Position numbers and translations under genes: made by a program. Source: Kribbella sp. VKM Ac-2568 (GTDB lineage: Bacteria; Actinomycetota; Actinomycetes; Propionibacteriales; Kribbellaceae). Taken from it: 64,000 nt of DNA. The DNA lies in assembly GCF_004345365.1 (NCBI RefSeq), contig NZ_SLVF01000015.1:166250-230249 (forward strand), written 5' to 3'. The notes under the pieces were generated by a model. The model had not been told where the DNA came from and did not search any database. It saw only the letters and a list, made by a program, of their open reading frames with translations. How positions within the stretch are numbered: position 1 is the stretch's first letter; each line of letters begins with the position of its first letter. Below, in pieces: positions 48,585 through 56,248 of the stretch.

Positions 48585-49127
48585 TCAGGCGTTCGACTCG
48601 TAGCGGTAGTACTGGTGGGCGCCGTGCGGGGTGTCCCGCTCGCCCGTGAGGGCACGGATCACCATCGAGTGGGTGATCGCCAGCACCGGGCCGTCCGTGC
48701 TCGCCGTATGTCGTGCCAGAGCCGCCAGGGCCCTCTCACGGACCTGTGAGAGGGGCTCCCAGGGCCGGCGGATCCCCTCGGGCCATTCCCCGTCGTACTC
48801 GTCCAGCTCGGCCTGTGCGGCCCGTACGTCGGCCTGCCCGCGCCAGAAGCCCGAACTCTCGGGCAACCAGTCGCGCAGGTCGTAGTCGACCCGTACGCCG
48901 AGGGCCAGGCGGTGGCCGATGATCGCGGCGCTGTGCAGAGCGCGGGTGAACGGCGAGCTGACCAGGTAGGTGGCCCCGATGCCGCTGAGCAGGTCCGCGA
49001 CAACCTGCGCCTGCTTGGCGCCTTCCGGAGTCAGGGGAGCCGTGTCGGCAGCCAGCCCGGGCAGGCCGCGGCTGTCGACTGCCTCGTAGTCCGGCTCGCC
49101 GTGCCGGACCAGGTAGATCTGGGTCAC
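48585..49127 (-). CDS. Histidine phosphatase (phosphoglycerate mutase-like)
   Basis: 180 residues. The catalytic histidine lies in the family motif YLVRHGEPDYE at the N-terminus. The second histidine is in VLAITHSMVIRALTGE. A mid-chain acid/base glutamate is likely within RDWLPESSGFW. The fold is the small phosphatase branch, for example sugar-phosphate or phosphoprotein phosphatases. The substrate is not known. It faces the MerR gene, convergently. Confidence 0.88.
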   Translation of the reverse strand: MTQIYLVRHGEPDYEAVDSRGLPGLAADTAPLTPEGAKQAQVVADLLSGIGATYLVSSPFTRALHSAAIIGHRLALGVRVDYDLRDWLPESSGFWRGQADVRAAQAELDEYDGEWPEGIRRPWEPLSQVRERALAALARHTASTDGPVLAITHSMVIRALTGERDTPHGAHQYYRYESNA

Positions 49128-49276
49128 GGTGAAGTTCTACCTGAGGTGGCGGGCGCCCGCCCAGCCTCTGGCGCTCCGGTTGCCGGGCAGCGCGGCGGGG
49201 TCCGCGATGGAAGTCGGCGGCCGGACGTTGTGCTCAGATCGCGATAGCGGACCAGTTCGAAGGTCTGCGGCCTCAC
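49124..49276 (-). pseudogene. Truncated paralogue of the gene at 55558
   Basis: From GTG 49276 the minus strand reads VRPQTFELVRYRDLSTTSG. This mirrors VKPQTFELVRYADISGVSG, the start of the protein at 55558-55881. After these about 19 residues the similarity ends, and the rest (RRLPSRTPPRC...) is not like the other copy. It appears to be a broken or recombined copy. Confidence 0.5.
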
Positions 49277-49462
49277 CGTCCGGCCCCGGCCGGGTGGTTG
49301 CCGAGCGAACCCTGACCCCCGAGCGGACCTGCCACCGTGCTGCACCCCTTTGAGAGACCTCGACCTGTTGCGACCTCAACGACGCACGCACCACGCCGGT
49401 TACACGCAGGCAATTCCCGATCCCAGCCAGTGACATCGACCGTCTCGGCGCCCTGTCGCCGC
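49277..49462. other. Intergenic region, no gene supported
   Basis: This is the rest of the gap between the phosphatase and the acetyltransferase (49128-49462). Short open frames on both strands are low in coding character and lack ribosome sites. It holds no clear hairpin terminator. Confidence 0.4.
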
Positions 49463-49987
49463 TCAGCCCGTGAGGTCGCGCCGCATGCAGATCCGGTCGG
49501 CCGGGTCGAGACCCATCGCGGTCTCGGCGGCGCGGATCTCCTCGAGCCTTGGGGTGAACTCCGCGGGAGACAGTTCACGGAAGCCCAGGCGGGCGTAGTA
49601 CGGGCCGTTCCAGGCGACGCTGCGGAAGGTGGTCAGGGTGAGCGCCGGCAGGCCCTGCACGGCGGCCCAGCGGTCGACCTCGTCGATCAGCAGCCGCCCG
49701 ATCCCACGGCGCGACTGAGCCGGGTGGATGCTCACCTGCTCGATGTGGGCGCAGCCGTCCACCAGCAGGACCAGGATGTACCCGACCGGCCTGTCGTCCT
49801 GGTCCGCCGCGACCCAGGCCCGCCCGTCCCGCTGGTACTCGGCCATCACAGACAGCGGCGGTGGGGCGTGGTCGGCGACCGCGACCATGCCGATCTCGCG
49901 GAACAACTCACCCGCGGCCAGTTCGATCGCCCGCAGTTCACTCAATTCGCCGGGCCGTGCGGGCCGGACGGAGACACCATCGGTCAT
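49463..49987 (-). CDS. GNAT-family N-acetyltransferase
   Basis: 174 residues started at ATG 49987. The acetyl-CoA loop is EQVSIHPAQSRRGIGRLLID (R-R-G-I-G). The late part has YYARLGFRELSPAEF, a typical GNAT beta-bulge and Y-A-R-L-G-F. The substrate is unknown. The gene is divergent from the aromatic leader peptide at 50110. Confidence 0.87.
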   Translation of the reverse strand: MTDGVSVRPARPGELSELRAIELAAGELFREIGMVAVADHAPPPLSVMAEYQRDGRAWVAADQDDRPVGYILVLLVDGCAHIEQVSIHPAQSRRGIGRLLIDEVDRWAAVQGLPALTLTTFRSVAWNGPYYARLGFRELSPAEFTPRLEEIRAAETAMGLDPADRICMRRDLTG

Positions 49988-50096
49988 GGCCCGATGCAAC
50001 CATGCCGCGCAGTGCCCGACCACCGAGTTTCGCCGGCCGCGCTCGCGGCCGGCGTCCACGTTCACGGTCGGCTGGAGGGGTCGTTGCGGTGGGTGA

Positions 50097-50102
50097 TATC
50101 GT
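50097..50102 (+). promoter_or_regulatory. -10 box of the aromatic leader transcript
   Basis: TATCGT fits the actinobacterial TANNNT -10 pattern. It lies seven bases before the GTG of the leader peptide, so the mRNA probably begins at or next to this start codon. A clear -35 was not found. Confidence 0.35.
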
Positions 50103-50109
50103 CGGCGAC

Positions 50110-50184
50110 GTGAAGCGTTGGTATTGGCAGTTTTTTGAGTGGCCGGCTGTGGTGCCGGGCGACTCAGCTGCTGCTGACGCCTGA
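50110..50184 (+). CDS. Aromatic-rich leader peptide controlling DAHP synthase
   Basis: A 24-residue ORF from GTG 50110 that begins VKRWYWQFFEWPAVVPG. It contains three Trp, one Tyr and two Phe within residues 4-11. Such a string is the classic ribosome-stalling signal of aromatic amino acid attenuators. A hairpin terminator follows 20 bases after its stop, and the DAHP synthase start is about 105 bp downstream. Confidence 0.82.
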   Translation: MKRWYWQFFEWPAVVPGDSAAADA

Positions 50185-50203
50185 ACCAACCAGAGCCGGC
50201 CCG

Positions 50204-50230
50204 AGGCAAGGACATTCGTCCTTGCCTTTT
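50204..50230 (+). terminator. Attenuator terminator upstream of DAHP synthase
   Basis: A 10-bp stem, AGGCAAGGAC (50204-50213) with GTCCTTGCCT (50218-50227), closes an ATTC loop and runs into TTTT at 50227-50230. An upstream segment GGCCGGCT (50141-50148) is complementary to AGCCGGCC (50194-50201), just before the stem. This could give a competing fold that changes with ribosome position on the leader peptide. Confidence 0.78.
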
Positions 50231-50292
50231 CTCATTCCCAGCCGGCGCTGTCCTCGGGTCCACCGCGGAGTTCCGGCGGAAAGGTCCCAGTG

Positions 50293-51378
50293 ATGAACAC
50301 CCTTCCCCAGCAGACCAGCCCAGCGGCTGTGGTCGACCGACGGATCGAGAAGACCGTCCCGCTGATCACCCCCCAGGCGCTCCATGACGAGTTGCCGCTC
50401 AGTGATCAGCTGGCCGAGACCGTCGTCGCCGGACGTCAGGCCGTCACGGATGTCCTGAACGGCGTCGACGACCGCCTGCTGGTAGTAGTCGGCCCGTGCT
50501 CGGTGCACGACGCGCAGGCCGCCCTGGAGTACGCCGAACGCCTGCGCCCGGTGGCCGAGCGCCTCTCCGACGGTCTGCTCGTGGTGATGCGGGTGTACTT
50601 CGAGAAGCCGCGGTCCACCCTCGGCTGGAAGGGTCTGATCAACGACCCGGGCCTCGACGGTTCGGGTGACGTCAACACAGGTCTGCGGACCGCCCGCGCG
50701 CTGCTGCTCGAAGTACTGGCCAAGGGTCTGCCGGTCGGGTGCGAGTTCCTCGACCCCATTACGCCGCAGTACATCGCGGACACTGTCGGGTGGGGCGCGA
50801 TCGGGGCGCGGACCGTCGAGAGCCAGGTGCACCGGCAGTTGTCGTCCGGGCTGTCGATGCCGATCGGGATGAAGAACCGCCCCGACGGCAGCATCTCGAC
50901 CGCGGTCGACGCGATCAAGGCGGCCGCCGTGCCGCACGTGTTCACCGGTATCGACCACGACGGCGCGCCAGCGATCCTGCACACCCGCGGCAACCCCGAC
51001 TGCCACCTGGTACTGCGCGGCTCGGACGCCGGGCCGAACTACGACGCCGAGTCCGTCGCTGGAGCCCAGGCACTGCTGAGCAAAGCCGGTCTCGCCGAGC
51101 GGGTCGTCATCGACGCGAGCCACGGGAACAGCCGCAAGGACCACCGCCGGCAGCCGCAGGTGGCGGCCGAGATCGGTGCGCAGGTGGCGGCCGGAAACGG
51201 GGCGATCGTCGGCGTGATGCTGGAGTCGTTCCTGGTCGAGGGCCGGCAGGATCTCGACCCGACGAAGCCCCTCACCCACGGACAGTCGATCACCGACGCG
51301 TGCCTGGGCTGGGACACCACCGAGGCCGTTCTGGAGCAGCTCCGCGACGCTGTCGTGCAGCGTCGTACGGGCGCGTGA
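50293..51378 (+). CDS. 3-deoxy-7-phosphoheptulonate synthase, class I
   Basis: 361 residues. This is the first enzyme of the shikimate pathway and joins PEP and erythrose 4-phosphate. Class I signatures are VVVGPCSVHDAQAALEYAER, FEKPRSTLGWKGLINDPGLD, GARTVESQVHRQLSSGLSMP, and IGMKNRPDGS. The metal and catalytic Cys is in GPCS, with the His in VIDASHGNS. The gene sits behind an aromatic attenuator, so it is regulated by Trp, Phe or Tyr supply. GTG 50290 gives one residue more than ATG 50293. Confidence 0.93.
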   Translation: MNTLPQQTSPAAVVDRRIEKTVPLITPQALHDELPLSDQLAETVVAGRQAVTDVLNGVDDRLLVVVGPCSVHDAQAALEYAERLRPVAERLSDGLLVVMRVYFEKPRSTLGWKGLINDPGLDGSGDVNTGLRTARALLLEVLAKGLPVGCEFLDPITPQYIADTVGWGAIGARTVESQVHRQLSSGLSMPIGMKNRPDGSISTAVDAIKAAAVPHVFTGIDHDGAPAILHTRGNPDCHLVLRGSDAGPNYDAESVAGAQALLSKAGLAERVVIDASHGNSRKDHRRQPQVAAEIGAQVAAGNGAIVGVMLESFLVEGRQDLDPTKPLTHGQSITDACLGWDTTEAVLEQLRDAVVQRRTGA

Positions 51379-51443
51379 ACTTCAGACGAATGAACGCCTG
51401 AAGGCATCCCGCGACAGGCAGGTGCTGACCTACTGTCCGGGGC

Positions 51444-53519
51444 ATGACTGAGATTTCCCGCCGCCTGGTCCTTGGTTCCGCAGCCGGTGGGGCAGCGGTC
51501 TCGCTGCTCCCACCGTCGCTGCACGCGGCGATGGCGCAGCCGATCCGACCCGGTGGCCTGAAGGCCGTCGAGCACGTCATCGTGCTGATGCAGGAGAACC
51601 GTTCCTTCGACCACTACTTCGGCGCGCTGCGCGGCGTCCGCGGGTACGGCGACCGCCTCCCGCTGCGGCTGCGCAACGGCAAGTCCGTGTTCCACCAGCC
51701 GGTGACCGGCGGCGGCGAGGTGCTGCCGTTCTCGGTCCGCAAGGCCGCGGTCGCCGCGGGGCGCAGTACGGACGACATCCAGTACCTCGGCGCGCTCGCG
51801 CACGGGTTCACCGACGCGACCCAGGCCTGGGGCAACGGCTGGAACGACGACTGGGTGCAGGCCAAGACCGCCGCCACCATGACGCACTACGAGCGCCGCG
51901 ACATCCCCTTGCAGTACGAGCTCGCCGAGACCTTCACGATCTGCGACGCCTACCACTGCTCGGTCAACGGCTCGACCAACCCGAACCGGAACTACCTGTG
52001 GTCCGGTACGACGGGGTACGAGCCCGGTACGACGCAACGCGCGGTGACGAACGCGGCGTACGACTACAACCACGCCGGCTACGACTGGACGGCGTACCCC
52101 GAGCGGCTGGAGCAGGCCGGGGTGTCGTGGCAGATCTACCAGGAGTGGGACAACTTCACCGACAACGCGGTCGAGTACTTCAAGACCTTCAAGGAGCTCG
52201 GCCGTCGCATCCTCGCCTCGGTGCCGGGTGGTTACCGGACGACCGAGGAGTTCTACGACAAGCTGTTCGCGAAGACGCCGGCCGAGCGGACCGAGGCGCT
52301 GAAGCAGCTCGAGGCGGCCGTCGCCAAGCAGCCGAAGAAGGACCAGAAGCTCTTCTACAAGGCGATGTTCCGCAGTGAGCCGGAGTCGCTCGTGCCGCGG
52401 CTGCGGGCCGACATCGAGGCCGGCAAGCTGCCGCGGGTGAGCTGGCTCGTCCCGTCCGCGGTCGACTCCGAGCACCCGGGATCCTCGACCCCGGTCGGCA
52501 GCGCGAACCTCGTCTACGACGTGCTGGACGCGATCGCCTCCGACCCGGACACCTGGTCGAGGACCGTGCTGCTGATCAACTTCGACGAGAACGACGGGTA
52601 CTTCGACCACGTGCCGCCGCCGGTCGCGCCGCGGCCCGACTCCGGCGAGAGCGACGACTGGTACGCCGGCCGCCCGATCGGCCTCGGCCCGCGGGTCCCG
52701 ATGACGGTCGTGTCGCCCTGGTCGGTCGGCGGTCACGTGAACTCCCAGGTCGCCGACCACACCTCGGTGATCCAGTTCCTCGAACGCGTCACCGGCATCC
52801 GCGAACCGAACATCAGCAGCTGGCGCCGGACGGCCTGCGGTGACCTGACCTCGGCGTTCGACTTCACCCGCTCGCACCGTCAGCCGTCGGTCGACGCACC
52901 CGGTCCGGTGCCCGCGCCGATCACCCGGTGGAAGCCGAACCCACCGGCCACTCAGGCTGTCCCGCTGCAGGAGCCGGGTCGCCGTCCGGCTCGCGCATTG
53001 CCTTACCAGCCGTCGGTTTCGGGCCTTGTTGCCGATGGCAAGCTGAAGCTGCGACTGAGCAACAAAGCCGACGAGGCCGCCCACTTCGCGATCTACCCGT
53101 ACGGCGGTGAGCTGCCCGCCCCGACGCATCTCGACGTCAAGGGCGAGCGGGTGGAATCCCTCCCGGTCAGTGGCCCTTACGAGCTCGCGGTGCAGGGGCC
53201 GAACCGCTTCTGGGTGGAACTGGCCGGCTCGGTCGACGGACTCGCGGCCGGGTTCGACGTACAGGCTCGGGTGGTGCACGGTTCGGTCGAGCTCGAGCTG
53301 GAGAACACCAGCCGCAAGCCGCTAAGCGTGAAGCTGAAGGCCCGCGGCTACCACGGCAAGACGATCCACCAGGCGCTGCGCGGACGCCAGACCCGCAAGG
53401 TGACCTGGCCGACCGACGAGGGCTGGTACGACGTCGAAATCACCGTCGCCGAAGACCCGACCTACCGCCGCCGCCTGACCGGCCACGTAGAAACCGGCCA
53501 CGCGAGCGTCACCGGCTGA
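51444..53519 (+). CDS. Tat-exported phosphocholine-type phospholipase C
   Basis: 691 residues. A Tat signal (SRRLVLGSAAGGAAVSLL) exports the folded enzyme. The phosphoesterase domain has VEHVIVLMQENRSFDHYFGA, FTICDAYHCSVNGSTNPNR, RVSWLVPSAVDSEHPGSS and VLLINFDENDGYFDHVPPPV. Two short domains typical of the non-hemolytic family finish it, with KLKLRLSNKADEAAHFAIYP and then HGSVELELENTSRKPLSVKL. It cleaves phosphatidylcholine or sphingomyelin outside the cell and may release phosphate. Confidence 0.92.
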   Translation: MTEISRRLVLGSAAGGAAVSLLPPSLHAAMAQPIRPGGLKAVEHVIVLMQENRSFDHYFGALRGVRGYGDRLPLRLRNGKSVFHQPVTGGGEVLPFSVRKAAVAAGRSTDDIQYLGALAHGFTDATQAWGNGWNDDWVQAKTAATMTHYERRDIPLQYELAETFTICDAYHCSVNGSTNPNRNYLWSGTTGYEPGTTQRAVTNAAYDYNHAGYDWTAYPERLEQAGVSWQIYQEWDNFTDNAVEYFKTFKELGRRILASVPGGYRTTEEFYDKLFAKTPAERTEALKQLEAAVAKQPKKDQKLFYKAMFRSEPESLVPRLRADIEAGKLPRVSWLVPSAVDSEHPGSSTPVGSANLVYDVLDAIASDPDTWSRTVLLINFDENDGYFDHVPPPVAPRPDSGESDDWYAGRPIGLGPRVPMTVVSPWSVGGHVNSQVADHTSVIQFLERVTGIREPNISSWRRTACGDLTSAFDFTRSHRQPSVDAPGPVPAPITRWKPNPPATQAVPLQEPGRRPARALPYQPSVSGLVADGKLKLRLSNKADEAAHFAIYPYGGELPAPTHLDVKGERVESLPVSGPYELAVQGPNRFWVELAGSVDGLAAGFDVQARVVHGSVELELENTSRKPLSVKLKARGYHGKTIHQALRGRQTRKVTWPTDEGWYDVEITVAEDPTYRRRLTGHVETGHASVTG

Positions 53520-53527
53520 AGAGCCGG
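53512..53527. terminator. Small hairpin at the end of the phospholipase gene
   Basis: CCGGCT (53512-53517) and AGCCGG (53522-53527) form a 6-bp stem with a GAAG loop that contains the stop codon. It lies between the convergent phospholipase and YbaK genes and is a weak terminator. Confidence 0.35.
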
Positions 53528-53564
53528 CCTGTGCAGCTCTCGGCGGGTGAGCCTGGGCTGGCTG

Positions 53565-54056
53565 TCAGCGGGCGATGGGGGCGGTGGTGGCTGAGGTGAT
53601 GGTGATGAGGTCGGCGGGGGCTAGGCCGAGGTCCAGCCCCCGGCGGCCGGCGGAGACGTAGACGGTTTCGTGGTCGGTGGCGGTGCTGTCGATGACCGTC
53701 GGGAGCGGGCGCTTCTGGCCGATCGGGCTGATGCCGCCGACTACGTAGCCGGTGGTTCGTTCGGCTGCCGCCGGGTCGGCCATGGTTGCCTTCTTGCCTT
53801 TGAGCGCGGCGGCTACAGCCTTCAGGTCGAGTTGCCGGTCGACCGGGACTACGCCGACCGCGAGTTTGCCGTCGACCTCCACCAGGAGGGTCTTGAACAC
53901 CTGCGCGGGCGCCAGTCCGAGCGCCTCCGCGGCTTCGAGGCCGTACGACTTGGCGGCCGGGTCGTGCTCGTACGCATGGGTGCTGAAGGTGAGTCCAGCC
54001 TTCGTCAGTGCGACCGTCGCGGGAGTGCCCTGCCCGGTCTGCTTGCTCTTCGCCAC
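53565..54056 (-). CDS. YbaK/EbsC-type Cys-tRNA(Pro) deacylase
   Basis: 163 residues from GTG 54056. The domain reads YGLEAAEALGLAPAQVFKTL, then VPVDRQLDLKAVAAALKGKK, and GYVVGGISPIGQKRPLPTVI. The Lys in FKTL and the G-G-I-S-P-I-G block are conserved in YbaK, which clears mischarged Cys-tRNA(Pro). It ends opposite the phospholipase gene and lies just downstream of the SufR-like gene. Confidence 0.9.
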   Translation of the reverse strand: MAKSKQTGQGTPATVALTKAGLTFSTHAYEHDPAAKSYGLEAAEALGLAPAQVFKTLLVEVDGKLAVGVVPVDRQLDLKAVAAALKGKKATMADPAAAERTTGYVVGGISPIGQKRPLPTVIDSTATDHETVYVSAGRRGLDLGLAPADLITITSATTAPIAR

Positions 54057-54066
54057 CCGACAAACC

Positions 54067-54747
54067 CTACGTCGGCTCGGCGGGCTCCAGGCGGACACAG
54101 CAGTGGGCGGGTCGGGGATGGAGCTCGGCCCGTAGACCGGTGTCGCCGAGGCCGTCGAGCACACCGCCGACCAGCCGGAGCGTCATGCTGCAGACGAGGC
54201 CGGGGTGCTCCCTGGCGAGCGCGCGGAACGGGCAGTTGACGAGATCGATGCTGTCACCGTTGCGGCGTGGCTCGAACCCGTGCGCCTCGAGCACCTGGGC
54301 GAGTGGCGTACCGGGGTGGTTGTGAGCCGCCCGGCCGACCGACTCGCCGTACTGGTGGGCTCGGTGCTCCAGGGCGCCGCGCGGTGAGCCGCCCGAGGCC
54401 TCGGCATCCTCCAGGGCGCCGGCGAGGAGGTGGCCGGCGACGTCGTAGTGGCGCTCGGGGAGGGAGACCTCGATCTCGCGGCCGGACCGGCGGTAGAGCT
54501 TGGCGGGGCGGCCCGCGCCGGGACCGGTCCGGCCGGTACGGCGTTCGAAGACGACCTCGAGCAGGCCTTCCTCGGCCAGTTTGTCGAGGTGGAACGCGGC
54601 GGTGGTGCGGGGGAGATCGATCGCGGCGGCGGCCTCATCGCGGCTGACCGGCCCGGGTTGGGCCACGACGTGGTCGTAGAGGCGCCGGCGAGTCGGCTCG
54701 TCGAGCGCGGCGAGCGCCTGTACCCCGGTGTCCCGCGACCTGTCCAT
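54067..54747 (-). CDS. ArsR/DeoR-type regulator with SufR-like cysteines
   Basis: 226 residues. The winged HTH at about 10-80 reads LDEPTRRRLYDHVVAQPGPV and LPRTTAAFHLDKLAEEGLLE. The C-terminal half has cysteines C172, C186, C216 and C217 (NCPFRALAREHPGLVCSM and AHCCVRL). That spacing, C-x13-C, resembles the iron-sulfur sensor SufR. A cluster-based sensor is inferred, not shown. It is divergent from folE, with a palindrome between, and its stop lies 10 bp before the ybaK start. Confidence 0.8.
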   Translation of the reverse strand: MDRSRDTGVQALAALDEPTRRRLYDHVVAQPGPVSRDEAAAAIDLPRTTAAFHLDKLAEEGLLEVVFERRTGRTGPGAGRPAKLYRRSGREIEVSLPERHYDVAGHLLAGALEDAEASGGSPRGALEHRAHQYGESVGRAAHNHPGTPLAQVLEAHGFEPRRNGDSIDLVNCPFRALAREHPGLVCSMTLRLVGGVLDGLGDTGLRAELHPRPAHCCVRLEPAEPT

Positions 54748-54779
54748 GGGATGATTCTATCGACAACTTCGGTTGGTCT

Positions 54780-54797
54780 AACAGTAAGCTGACTGTT
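54780..54797. promoter_or_regulatory. 18-bp palindromic operator between the SufR-like gene and folE
   Basis: AACAGTAAGCTGACTGTT has arms AACAGT and ACTGTT and matches at 8 of 9 positions across its centre. It lies 28 bp before the folE start and about 33 bp before the regulator start. A second weaker symmetry, GACAAC-TTCG-GTTGGTC, is at 54762-54778. Confidence 0.6.
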
Positions 54798-54825
54798 CAA
54801 GGTTCCCGACGCTGGAGGCGCCCAG

Positions 54826-55506
54826 ATGACGACCGTCCGTTCAGAGCTGGATTCCGCAGACTTCCGCGAGCTCGCCGACGACCGCGACCTGACCGGCGCC
54901 CCCGGCCTCGCGGAGGCGAGCGTGCCGCTGCATATCGTGGGTGGCCGGCCGGAGATCGACCTGCCCGCGGCGCAGCGGGCGGTGGTGGACCTGCTCACCG
55001 CGCTGGGCCGGGACCCGCACAGCGCCCACCTTGCCGACACGCCCCGCCGGGTCGCGAACGCGTACGCCGAGATGCTGACGCCGCGCGAGTTCGACCTCAC
55101 CACGTTCCCGAACGACGAGGGGTACGACGAACTGGTGCTGGCGCGGAACATTCCGGTCCAGTCCCTCTGCGAGCACCACCTGCTGCCGTTCCAGGGTGTC
55201 GCGCACGTCGCCTACCTGCCGGGCGAGCGCATCCTCGGCCTATCGAAATTGGCCCGTGTGGTGGAGTTGTTCGCCCGCGACTTCCAGGTCCAGGAGCGGC
55301 TGACCAAGCAGGTCGCCGATTGGCTGCAGGACCACCTCGAGCCCAAGGGCGTGGGCGTCGTGATCGAGGCCGAGCACCAGTGCATGTCGCTGCGGGGTGT
55401 CCGCGCGGCGGGCTCCACCACGGTCACCTCGGCCCTGCACGGCATGCTGCGCGACAGCGCCGCCTCGCGCCAGGAGTTCTTCGCCCTGACCGGCGTCAAC
55501 GCCTGA
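54826..55506 (+). CDS. folE: GTP cyclohydrolase I
   Basis: 226 residues, normal type IA length. The zinc Cys and His are in SLCEHHLLPFQGVAHVAYLP, with the second Cys in EAEHQCMSLRGVRAAG. The active-site Arg/Lys region is LGLSKLARVVELFARDFQVQ. It makes 7,8-dihydroneopterin triphosphate for folate or related pterins. The usual neighbours (folP/folB/folK) are absent. Its divergent regulator suggests special control, perhaps for a metal- or redox-linked duty. Confidence 0.93.
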   Translation: MTTVRSELDSADFRELADDRDLTGAPGLAEASVPLHIVGGRPEIDLPAAQRAVVDLLTALGRDPHSAHLADTPRRVANAYAEMLTPREFDLTTFPNDEGYDELVLARNIPVQSLCEHHLLPFQGVAHVAYLPGERILGLSKLARVVELFARDFQVQERLTKQVADWLQDHLEPKGVGVVIEAEHQCMSLRGVRAAGSTTVTSALHGMLRDSAASRQEFFALTGVNA

Positions 55507-55557
55507 TCCGCCGCCTCCGGCAGCACCCGCGCCGGGCGCCCCGCAGTACCGGGTGAA

Positions 55558-55881
55558 TCAGGCGGTGGCTACGACTGGTGGGGGGTGGTGGCTGTGGCGG
55601 CGGGTGGCGAGGATGTGCGCGACCTCGCCGGGCAGTAGGTCCGTGCCGGGGACCGGGTCCATCTCGGAGACGTCGAGCCAGCGGACGACGGTGGCGCCGC
55701 AGTGGCCGTGGACGGCGAGGATGGAGTCGAGATCCGGCCAGACGGCGGTGGAGGGGTTGTCACCGTGCCAGCGCAGCGCCACCGACCCGTCGGTGAAGAC
55801 GCATCCTTCGGCGACCGTGCCGGTGCCGGAGACTCCGCTGATGTCCGCGTAACGCACGAGTTCGAAGGTCTGGGGTTTCAC
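55558..55881 (-). CDS. Conserved small hypothetical protein, also known from phages and prophages
   Basis: 107 residues from GTG 55881. It reads VKPQTFELVRYADISGVSG, then GCVFTDGSVALRWHGDNPST, and HGHCGATVVRWLDVSE. Proteins with F-x-L-V-R-x-x-D-x-S-G-V-S-G are common in actinobacteria and in phages, with no fixed function. It also has a truncated relative at 49124-49276 in this window. Confidence 0.68.
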   Translation of the reverse strand: MKPQTFELVRYADISGVSGTGTVAEGCVFTDGSVALRWHGDNPSTAVWPDLDSILAVHGHCGATVVRWLDVSEMDPVPGTDLLPGEVAHILATRRHSHHPPPVVATA

Positions 55882-56248
55882 CGGCGGACCCCTTCGGTCC
55901 CCGCGGAACGGCGTGCGGACGGTCTGATTCTGGTGGGGTGGAGTGAGGGAGTTGCCATGGTCCTTTCCCCGTGTCGGCGTGGTTGGGCATCTCGCCACAA
56001 ACCGGGGACCGGTACCGACTGTCAGCGGGGAAGGACGGTCTGTAGCGACTCATTCACTGCAAAACAAGCTAGAACCAAAGAGGCCTGACACGCCAGGGAT
56101 AGTTCAGCGTGTCTCAGTCTTCGATCTTGCCCCGCCCGGTACCCGGAAAACTCCGCGACACGCGTTTCTCCGTGCCGGGGGCGGCAAGGTGGGTCTGGTC
56201 CTGACAAATCGGAGGCCGGATGAGCGGCTCGCATGGTCGAATACACAG
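55882..56248. other. Intergenic region upstream of hen1
   Basis: This 367-bp gap separates the divergent small protein and hen1. The part at 56049-56090 is AT-rich for this genome (CTGCAAAACAAGCTAGAACC) and is the likely promoter zone for hen1. The open frame before the hen1 start lacks family similarity. Confidence 0.4.
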
